Of a stretch of DNA of 37,385 bases, positions 28,954 through 37,385 are shown in pieces. This DNA is from Balamuthia mandrillaris (taxonomy: Eukaryota > Discosea > Longamoebia > Balamuthiidae), in NCBI GenBank assembly GCA_031835245.1, contig JAVKOQ010000443.1, forward strand, positions 1 to 37,385. The letters are read 5' to 3'. The number at the start of each line of letters is the position of its first letter. The stretch's first letter is position 1. A program made the translations under genes and the position numbers. A model generated the notes under the pieces. The model was not told the origin of the DNA. It saw only the letters and a list, made by a program, of their open reading frames with translations, and did no database searches.

Positions 28954-30079
28954 TCATGAGCTCTGCTGCTGTTGCGAGGAAGAAAGATAGCACCGCCCCT
29001 TGCACACCACACAGGGCCTGTAGTGCAAGGAGAACTGGTCGCAGCAGCCAAAGGGACCCACCCCGCCCTTCCCCGCGCAATTCTCGCACCGTTGCACCCC
29101 CTTGGTGACCGTTCCCTGGCCGTCACAGGTGGGACAGCTGGCGAGGGCGTGCACGCTGGAGGGCTCGCAGGGTCCAAACGCACCCAACGTCCCCGTGCCC
29201 TCGCAGCAAGGGCACAGAGCGGCGTTGGAGCCGGCGGCAGAGGCCATCCTTTGCAGGGCAAAGCTTTTGGTGCGTTGGAGCATGGCAGAGCTGGTGGTGA
29301 GCGGTTTGTTCTTTGACTTCTTTTCGCCTTCCACTGCTTCTTCCTCCTCATCCTCCTCTTCATAGAGGTTGAGAATGGCGCGTCGGTCCAGGCAGTAAAC
29401 TACAAACGTGGGCACACCGTAGTGCCCCACAGCCACCCAAGTGCCCGGCAGGAAGGAGTTGACGAGGGAGGGATCGCGGTCCTCGTCTCCGACCACAGAG
29501 AAGATGGTCACGTTGAGCTTGGCGCCCGTTCCACGATCACACCACACTCGCTGCTCCGAGCATTTGGCGGGATGAGCTACCTGTGAACGTGAAGAGAACA
29601 GTGAATAAATAGCAAAAGAAAGGTAGAGAGAAAGCGAAATGAGCAGAAAATAACGAACGAAACGAGAGCAATCAGAAAGAAGAAAGATTGACGTACACTA
29701 TGATGAACACAGCGAATGATGTCCAAAGGTGGTTTGTTGTGATCCGCAGTTATGACGAAGCCCAGAGAAACGAAACCTGGCGGTGGAACTGGAAGCCACA
29801 TGGAGCAAGGTATTTTACAACGTGTTCCTCTGTCGTTCCATACTTCCCGCCAGTCCACTGGCTAATATCAGGATAAGAAATAAGGAGAAGATGAAGAAGA
29901 AGCAGAAGAAGGAGGAGGAGGAGGAGGAGGAGGAGAAGAAGAAGAACAAGAAGAACAAGAACAAGAACAAGAAGAGAAGAAGGAATAGAAGAGTTTTGAG
30001 GAAATGAAAATGAGAAGCAGAAGTAGGAAGAAGAAGACATGAGAAGACGAAGAAGAAGAAGAAGAAGAAGAAGAAGAAG

Positions 30080-30111
<32 letters not shown>

Positions 30112-30597
30112 GAACGAAGAACAAGTACGAGGAAGAAGAACGAAGAAAATAAACGCGTATTATGAGCAAACCTTTCGAAGGTATTCAGGAAATAACGGGT
30201 TACGTTCTGAGACAACATAAACGGGTTCCTCTCCACCAGCTTCTCCTTTGGGTTGTGGGTCATAGTAAGGCCTTGCCACGTCCCCAACGCTAAAATAGCC
30301 CGGTGGCACGATGGGGCGATAGAAGGTTACGTTTGGCACACGCCCTCCCGAACCTCTGTCCCTCCATATGGGAATGAACTTGTCCACTTTCTTGACTTTG
30401 AGCACCCTGGGGATCATTTCCTACTTTTTTCAAATGTTAAAAAGGAGTGGTGGGGTGAGATGAATCGAATCTTAACCCTGCGAAGAAAGGTAGGAAAGGG
30501 GGGCATGATGTACCGAAGTGCCAGAGGAGGAACGATTGGAGCTGTTGGAGCTCAGCTGCGCGGACGACCGAGAACCACCACCACCACTACTCGCCAT
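28954..30597 (-). CDS. Vps62/DUF946-like protein with DnaJ-type cysteine-rich zinc domain
   Basis: Protein of 374 residues in four exons on the minus strand: 30514-30597, 30172-30420, 29697-29861 and 28954-29580; phases agree. After a Ser/Gly-rich start come three repeats of the Vps62 (DUF946) pattern, each W/R-x-D-R-G-[S/T]-G-x-x-x-x-V-x-[F/I] followed by P-P-G-[Y/F]: IWRDRGSGGRVPNVTFYRPI with PPGYFSVGDVA, VWNDRGTRCKIPCSMWLPV with PPPGFVSLGFV, and VWCDRGTGAKLNVTIFSVVG with FLPGTWVAVG. An acidic linker follows. The C-terminus (about residues 290-365) has four CxxC units, most followed by Gly: CPCCEGTG, CPTCDGQG, CENCAGKG and CVVCKGRC, the layout of the zinc-binding domain of type I DnaJ. No J domain is present. 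Yeast Vps62 is linked to vacuolar protein sorting. The zinc domain might serve client binding or redox; that is inference. Intron 2 carries a long GAA tract. Confidence 0.85.
29880..30112 (-). repeat. Intronic TTC-rich tract of the Vps62-like gene
   Basis: GAA/GGA/AAG triplets on plus (TTC-type on the coding strand), with a pure block at about 30048-30110, inside the intron between exons 30172-30420 and 29697-29861. Confidence 0.8.
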
Positions 30598-30812
30598 TTT
30601 GGTTTTTTTTTTTTTGCTCTCTCCCACCACTACTTTGCGTCTCTCTCTTCTCTTCCGAGTTGTTTCCCCTCTCTCGCTCCTCTCTAATCTCTTCTCTTCA
30701 CTCCTTGCCCAAGTGATTAATTTTGGGGGAAAACGTCCAGTTCGACGCCTTGCGCACGCACTTTAGTTTTTATGTGCGATTTTCGAAATTTCGCGAGCGG
30801 GTCAGCATTATT

Positions 30813-30849
30813 GTCGACAAACCAGTTTCCATTATGCATTCATGTCGAC
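30813..30849. promoter_or_regulatory. Pair of GTCGAC palindromes in a divergent promoter
   Basis: TTGTCGACAA (core 30813-30818) and ATGTCGACAC (core 30844-30849) lie in the 458-bp interval between the Vps62-like gene start (30597, minus) and the F-box/kinase gene start (31056, plus). The interval also holds a run of about 20 A near 30866-30884 and a CAA repeat. Confidence 0.55.
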
Positions 30850-30978
30850 ACTCTTTTCGCAAACAAAAAAAAAAAAAAAAAAAAGGGTAACGAACGAAAA
30901 CGTAGCAGAGATGAAAAAAACAGTTTGAAGAGAGCAAGGAGAAGGCAAAATAAACAAACAATAGAATCATTCTCCACG

Positions 30979-30979
30979 C

Positions 30980-31023
<44 letters not shown>
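30979..31023 (+). repeat. CAA-repeat leader
   Basis: About 15 CAA triplets end some 30 bp before ATG 31056. The same habit is seen just before ATG 25218 and, on the minus strand, before the start at 21958. Confidence 0.7.
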
Positions 31024-31055
31024 CTACAACGACAACCTAAAAAAACGAGGGAGAA

Positions 31056-34000
31056 ATGAAACGGGTATCCAAGCTGCTGTTGACGTTGGACCAGGAAACC
31101 AGGCTCAGCGCGGAGGAAGAGCTCAGCATCCAGCAGGCTTTGTTGGATGACCTCAGCAGCGGGCTTGTTCGTTCTTCTGCCCCTTCGCCTTATTCGACTC
31201 CCTCTTCCTCATCGATGTCTTCTCCGCACCAACAACAACAGCTGGCACAGAACGACGAGGAGGAAGAGAAAATAGTGCTCAACCGCCACAAACGAAAGAA
31301 CAGCAAACGACGCAGACACAAAGCGGAGAAGCGCAACTCCCTGCCTCTTATTTCCTCTTTCTCTCCTCCTTCTTCTTCTTCTTCATCATCATCATCTTCT
31401 TCTTCTTCTTCCGCCAGTCGTGGTCGGCGACGCCACAACGTCGACCCCAAGAAAAAAGACTCTGCCAAAACCATTCCTGCCACCACCTCCTCGGCGCTAC
31501 GCCGGAGCAGCAAGAAAGCCTTCAGAAAGCACTTCTCTCATCAAAAAAGGAAGCCAAGAAAATATAAAGAAGACGAAGAAGACGAAGAAGATGGAGAAAC
31601 GGAGGAAGAAGACTATTCCTCCTCTTCTTCCCGCGAAGAAGGCGACTCTTCCTCCTCTTCTTCCTGCGAAGAAGAAGAGGAAGAGGAAGAGGAAGAACAA
31701 GAATGTGACGACGAGTACTCCTGTCTCAGCAACGAGAGTCTGAGAGCTTACAGGGACGCCACACACAACGAGGGGGGAAGGCGGGGGTGCTCCACTCCCT
31801 TTCGCCTGACCTCCCTTCCCGTCGAGCTCATCGTCATGATCTTCATGCACCTGGAGAGCTTTGAGGACGTGCTGCGCTTGGCCTCGGTCTGCCGGCGGCT
31901 GCGGAGGGTAGGGCAAGACCACTGCGTGTGGAGAGGGCTGTTGGACAAGGCCTTTGGCCAGGGCTCTACCACTCGCAACCTCATTATCTTGGGGCACCAG
32001 TCTCAGGTTTGCTTGTTTGTTTGTTTGTTTGTTTGTTTGTTTGTTTGTTTGTTTGTTTGTTTGTTTGTTTGTTTGTTTGTTTGTTTGTTTGTTTGTTTGT
32101 TTGTTTGTTTGTTTGTTTGTTTGTTGGTGCTTTTCTCTCGTCTCGTTCTCTTTCTCTTTGGAAAGGTTTTCGCTTTGGCTTTCTCTGAAACAAACGCAAC
32201 AGGAGTTATTTCTTCATAGCAAAATGGATAAATATAAATTGGGTCGCTATATCTTTGCCACCCGACAAAAGTCGTGTCGCAATCGCCTAAAACCTCTTCG
32301 CAACAACAATTCGTTATCACCTGATTCCTCCTCTTCTGTACTTACAAGTCAGCAACAACAGCAACAACCATCTTCTCTTTCTTCTTTAGTGGTTTCCTCT
32401 CTCTCTGCTTCTTCTGCTCCTTCTTTTTCGACTTTTGGTGGAAGAAGTGGAAGAACGAGTACAACAGTTTCTCCGAATGGATCTTCCATTTCTCTTTTAG
32501 CGATGGCGAAGCGCAGTCTCAACATTTTCGAGGTAGACACCAACAGCAGCGAAGAAGAAGGTCTTAAGATCGTTAGAGAGGTGACACTTCTTCCATCCAA
32601 TGCTCCTACTTCTATCACTTCTCCTGCTTCTTCCTCCTCTTCTTCCTCTTCTTCTTCGTTTATCGAAGAAGAAAAGGAGCTGCTCGCAGCATTGGAAGCA
32701 AGAAGGAAGAGAGAGTTGCTGAAAAGACAACAGATAAAAGAGGATCAACGTAGAAGAGAGCTGGAAAGAGAACAGCAGATGAGGAAGGAGAAAGAGAGAG
32801 GAGTAGATGATCCTCGAAAGTTTTTCGAGCTGACCGAGGATGGCCTGCGGGTCTCCTTCTTTTTTCAAGGAGTGTTTTGTCATTTGCCGAAGGCTTCAGT
32901 ACTATTCTTTCTCTTCTCTGCTCCTCTTCTACTTATCTTTTTATCTTTTATCTCTTACCATACTTTTTTTTTCTTCCGTTTGTTCCTAAACTAGTTGGCC
33001 TATTGGACAACACAAGCACAACATCCTCTCTGTCCATTGTCTCACTCTCTGGAAGGCTGCAAAATCGGTTACTTTGAAATGACTTTGCTCAAGTCAGAAG
33101 GCAATTACGTGCTTACTTTTGGTTTAATGCGAGAAATGTCTTCTTTGGTCAAAGATAATCCTCACCGTCACTTATCTAAGAAAGACAAAGAGGCGGAAGA
33201 AGATGAAGACGAAGCAGAATCGGAAGAAGGAGGAAGAGAAGAAGAAACGAGAAATGGACAGCGGTCACGACGGCCATTACCGATGAGAATGTGGTCCGTT
33301 CATGAGCGTGATCGTGATTACGTTGATTCAGGAGGAGAGAGCCCTGAGGAAGGAGGACAAGAAGAACATGAAGAAGAAGACGATGAAGAAGAGGATTTGA
33401 TGAGAAGTGGTCCTTTGGAGGGAGAACCTTTGCCTTACCATGTCTCTACAATGTACTTCCTCCTTCCTGTCCTTTTCTCTTCTTATCCGGATTGTGAATT
33501 TTTTTTCTTAACCAAAATCAAAGGTCAATTGGTTATCATGGCAGTGAGGGTAGAATGTTTTCTCAAAAGCGGGTTTGCAAACGAGAACGCATCCACACGA
33601 GTGGAGACAATCTTGGTCCCATCTTTGACGTAGGAGAGACCATCGGCTGTGGCTTTGACCACACTAACAACAGGATCTTTTTTACACACCAAGGATGTAT
33701 GATAGGTTTGTTTCTTCTTTTTCAGTTGTTTTTCCCCCTTCTTTTTTCTGTTTTCTCATCTTTAATCTGTTGTGCCTACCGTCAATAGAGAATGCTGGTT
33801 TTGCTTCTGTTCACCTTCAAAAGTATCGTGACTCGCTCTATCCAAGCATAGCACTAGAGGCAAGCCCTCTCGAAGTTGAGTTCACAGTTAACTTTGGGAA
33901 GCAGGCCTTTCTCTTCGATATAGACGCCTACATTATGGGAACCGATCTAAGAAGATTCATTGAGACGAATCAACACCATCTGCTTCACTCAAATGGTGGC

Positions 34001-37000
34001 CTTCCTCACATAAGAAAGGAAGATGTTGTAGAAATAGAAGAAGCACGAATTCGAAGAGCGGTAGAAGAGGAAGAGGCAGCAGCAAAAGCAGACAAACAAA
34101 AAGCAGAAGAGGAGAAACACAGCGACGTGAAGCAGAAAGAAAAAAGCTCAGAGAAAACGGAACTAAAGGCAAAAGGAAAAATTTTCGAATTTTTTGACGA
34201 TGATGACAGCGAAGAACAAAGTGACGATGACGATGATGAAGATGGATTTCCAAAGAGAAGAAATTCCTTCTCTGACTTTCCAACCAGAACTGACCGACAA
34301 GATTCCTCACCTTGGAACGCCATTCGTAACGCAAACCGTCATCATGGTAACGGAAGTAGTAGTGGCAGTCTTCTTCGGAGGAGCACGCAAAGCGCTCGCT
34401 ATCATCGCCCAAGAACGCGCACCTATAGCGATGGCATTTATTATCGCATCGGATTGGAGAGTTTGGGCATTCTTGGTCTCTCTCCAAGAAAACTTTCCAG
34501 AAAAGTGAAAGAAAGACTTCAACAAAAGGAAGAGCCAGAACAAGAACGAAATCAAGAACGAAGAACAACACGAAAAGAAGGAAGAACCAAAAGCAAGAGC
34601 AGAAGCAGAAGCAGAAGCAGAAGTAGAAATCAGGAGAAGATAAGTCATGACCGCCGCCGCAAGAAAGAAAAGGAACGGAAGAAGAAAACGAGCAATAAGA
34701 ACAAAAAGAGAATCGACGAGAACGAAGCACCAACAACAACAAATTCACCAGCGACATTAAAGGAAGCTAGTGCGAACGAAAAGCGCAATCGCTGCGATTC
34801 TCGCCATCGTCGTAGTGGTCGAAGCAAACGTCGTCCTAAAGAATCAAACAGCAGCGAAAGAAGAGGTCAACGAAAAAGGAACAAAGAGAGCAGAAAACGA
34901 GACAAAAGCCAAGCAAATGAACATAAAGATACAAAACGAAAACTGGAACAAAGCGCAATTGTCGGTCCCGAAATGGAGGTCAATATCGACATGCACTACT
35001 CCCCTGAGTTAATTCGACAAGTGGTCGAATTGGGAAGAAGCAGAGACATCGCTCTCAAAAAAGCGTTGCTGCAAAGAGAAGTTCGAATGAGAGCAAAAGC
35101 GTTATTTGAGCAAAAGAATGGTGATGGTAACACTCCAAAAACAAAGAATAACTGGAAAGCAAGTTTTATGGCTCAGAGTGAGGGTTCGGATGCGGAGGAT
35201 TGTGATCAACGGAGACTACTGCATCAGCTTATTCAACAACGATTGGAACAAGGTTATGAAACACAACTTTACTTGAATGGGTATGTTTTGCTTCGCTTCA
35301 TGTCTACCTTCCTGTTTTTGCCTTTTGCTCTCTCTGATGCTTTTGCAAACTAAACTTACTGTTTTGTGCAATCAAAAAAAAAAAAAAACCAAAACAAGCC
35401 TTCGTTTGTTAAAGCTGCCAAGTCGTGTTCTCGAGTTTCAATCATTGGAGACACTCGACCTCGGCAAAAACTTCATAACTTCCATCGACCCGATCGTCTT
35501 TGAGAGACTCACTAACCTTCGTACTCTCCACCTCAACAACAACTATTTGGAGAGCTTACCGTCCACCATCGGCAACTTAGTCAACTTGAAATTCTTAGTT
35601 TTGGAGCAAAACCTGTTGCGATCTATTCCTCCTGAAATTGGTAACCTGGTTAACCTGGAAAAGTTGTTTTTACAAAAGTACGTGTGCTATTTCTTTCTAT
35701 CTCTGTCTATTTGACTTTTTTCCTCATAACTATCTCTCATCGATCATGATGAACACAAAAAGCAATCCTATGTTGAGCTCTTTGCCCTCAGAGTTGTGCT
35801 ATCTGACGCATTTGAAAGAACTCACGTTACGTAACTGTCCCTGGAAAGAACATCTACGCCAGATATTGAGCTTTCCTTCTGCTGACGCCATTCGACTTTT
35901 CTTCCGGCGATATCTTCCTGGTACTTTTTTGGACTTTAATGTTTATTTGAGAAGAGAGAAAGCGAGAAGCGGAATGAAAAATAGTAGTGAAATGAAAGAG
36001 AAATACATTCTAACAAAACAACTGCAGAAGGAAGTCCAACACCTAGATTCTCTTGGGAGATCCCATTCTCTGAGCTAAAGGTTCTGGAGCCACTGGGACA
36101 TGGCGCTTTCAGCACTGTTTATCGTTGTCTGTGGAGAGGCCAACAGTTTGCGCTGAAGAAGTTTGAAGCGGCGGCAGTGCCCGAGAGACAGGTAAGTGAG
36201 ATGTCGTTTTTCTGTTTTATTTCCCAAAATACCACACAACCCCCGTGGGTTCCCTCGGCGGCTATAGCCCTCTAGCCCACCCACCTCATCGCCGCCTTCT
36301 CGCAAGAACTTTCATTTGTGGGTTTACTCACTCACTTGTGTGAATTAATTTTAATCCATCAGGAATACATGTGGGTCAAGTTTTGTCAGGAAGCTGGTAT
36401 CATGAGGTAACTTTGTTTATTGGTTTTGTTTCGCTTTGCTTTGATAGGGTGTTAATATCTATGCAACAGTTTTCTGAAAGCAACAGGAAATCGATTACAC
36501 CATGTCGTTGAATTTTATGCGGCTTGCACCGAACCACCGAACCTGTGCATCATCCTAGAGTTGGCCTCTTGCGGAAGTCTAGCTTCAATGTTGCGAGATC
36601 CTCCCGCGTCTCTTGACCTGAGAAAGAAGTGTTGGATCGCATTGGAAATAGCGACTGCCATCCAGGAGATACACAACTTAGAGATCACTCAACAAATATG
36701 CCATTGCGACATCCACAGTGACAACATTTTGGTATGTATTTCACTTATCTATTTTTCTTTTTGTTGGTACCCTCGTTTTCCATTTCTCTGCTTATTACTT
36801 TGTGCACTCACCCACATACGAATTATAAACAGTTGATGGATAAAAACTTTGAATCCGTCAAGTTGAACGATCTGGGCCTTAGCAAAATTGCGGAAGGAGG
36901 CATCATTCATTTCGGAGATATTGCACAAGTGCAATATAGAGGCTTTGTTAAAGGTAGGCTCTCACCCTCTTCGTTATGAAGGGTACGTTCTAATGTTTTG

Positions 37001-37372
37001 CTCTTGTGTTTCTTTGCTTAGCAACAATGAATGTGCCTTTTGCGGCTCCTGAGGTGTTGGAATGGGGCTCGTTTTCGCAAGCTGCTGATATCTTTAGTTT
37101 TGGGATCGTTTTGGTTTGTGCTCTCTTCGTTCCCTTGCAAAAGAGCGAAAGGAGAAAACGGAAGAGAAGAGAGCTCAAGATCACACGACTTACACACTTT
37201 TTATTCACAGTGGGAATTGTTCACTGGCCAAAAAGTATTCGCGGGCAGGAGTGGGTCTTGGGTCGAAAAAACGGTGTGCAGTCGTGGCCGTCCCTCCATT
37301 CCATCCTTCATTCCTCAGTCCATTCAAAAAGTCATCATTTCATGTTGGCAACACATTCGTACAGATAGACCC
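31056..37372 (+). CDS. F-box, SPRY, leucine-rich repeat and protein kinase multidomain protein (3' partial)
   Basis: One gene of at least 13 exons running off the right edge: 31056-32006, 32203-32850, 32995-33452, 33524-33705, 33789-35280, 35399-35677, 35763-35920, 36028-36191, 36363-36406, 36470-36731, 36833-36953, 37022-37113, 37211-37372. All phases agree, giving 1671 residues so far. Residues 1-240 are Ser-, Lys- and Glu-rich. An F-box is at 249-300 (LTSLPVELIVMIFMHLESFE, VCRRLRRV, VWRGLLDKAFG). A coiled coil is near 470-520. A SPRY domain starts at about 545 (CKIGYFEMTLLKSEGNYVLT), is broken by an acidic insert of about 90 residues, and resumes (SIGYHGSEGRMFS, ETIGCGFDHTNNRIFFTHQG, EVEFTVNFG). 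An Arg/Lys/Ser linker follows. LRRs span about 1237-1370 (LETLDLGKNFITSI, LRTLHLNNNYLESLPSTIG). A TKL-type kinase begins at about 1397 (WEIPFSELKVLEPLGHGAFS, FALKKF, HCDIHSDNIL, DLG, APE). The catalytic loop is HCD rather than HRD and DFG is DLG. Confidence 0.82.
32013..32125 (+). repeat. Intronic TTTG tetranucleotide repeat
   Basis: About 28 perfect copies of TTTG inside intron 1 of the F-box/kinase gene, starting a few bases after the donor site. The Asn-Lys-Gln-Thr and Phe-Val-Cys-Leu frames through it are not genes. Confidence 0.95.
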
Positions 37373-37385
37373 GTATGTTCTTTCT

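Noticed and set aside
32003-32320. Asn-Lys-Gln-Thr repeat frame on the minus strand
   Set aside because: It is the TTTG repeat in intron 1 of the F-box/kinase gene.
31056-35353. Separate F-box/SPRY gene ending at the in-frame stop after 35281
   Set aside because: A good donor at 35281 and acceptor at 35398 continue the frame and complete a leucine-rich repeat; a separate gene remains possible without cDNA.
1-37385. tRNA genes, retroelements, DNA transposons and virus-derived sequences
   Set aside because: I looked for B-box-like strings, reverse-transcriptase, integrase, transposase and capsid motifs and for long terminal or inverted repeats, and saw none I could support by reading.

Overview
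The window is nuclear DNA of a unicellular eukaryote with a gene-dense, intron-rich genome. Almost every gene is split by short GT...AG introns, and splice frames can be followed from exon to exon by protein homology. A complete 5S rRNA gene at 22966-23083 (minus strand) reads, from memory, very like the 5S rRNA of Acanthamoeba. With a Rheb GTPase, a tyrosine-kinase-like LRR kinase and a Vps62-type protein, this suggests an amoebozoan of the Acanthamoeba/Balamuthia side. The lineage is inference; no search was run.

Layout, left to right. 128-3480 (+): U2 snRNP protein U2SURP/SR140, its start lying off the window. 3503-5553 (-): ESCRT-II subunit VPS36, tail to tail with only 22 bp between stops. 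5793-6734 (+): a stand-alone BPL_N-type glutamine-amidotransferase-like protein. 7110-9359 (+): a ten-exon protein of unknown family. 9498-10196 (-): a low-complexity basic/acidic protein. 10588-12201 (+): an unknown 537-residue protein. 12522-13786 (+): a YEATS-domain chromatin reader with extra zinc motifs. 13897-15532 (-): a RING finger joined to a second YEATS-like domain. 16412-17666 (+): Rheb. 17847-20680 (-): a FAM193-like protein. 21263-21958 (-): a secreted protein made of about 27 YDGGDV repeats. 22966-23083 (-): 5S rRNA. 23634-24687 and 25218-26465 (+): a tandem pair of related secreted proteins. 26574-27428 and 27562-28398 (-): two tandem, five-exon histone H3 variants. 28609-28803 (-): a doubtful small ORF. 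28954-30597 (-): a Vps62/DUF946 protein ending in a DnaJ-type cysteine-rich zinc domain. 31056 to the right edge (+): one very large gene that reads F-box, SPRY, Arg/Lys-rich linker, leucine-rich repeats, protein kinase.

The genes do not form a single pathway. There is a chromatin theme (two YEATS proteins side by side, two H3 variants), a membrane-traffic theme (VPS36, the Vps62-like protein, Rheb of the TORC1 pathway) and a secreted-protein cluster. The most unusual items are domain fusions: RING+YEATS, Vps62+DnaJ zinc domain, and F-box+SPRY+LRR+kinase. Two genome-wide habits also stand out: paired GTCGAC palindromes with T-rich flanks in several promoters, and intronic microsatellites that are pyrimidine-rich on the coding strand in every gene where I could check.
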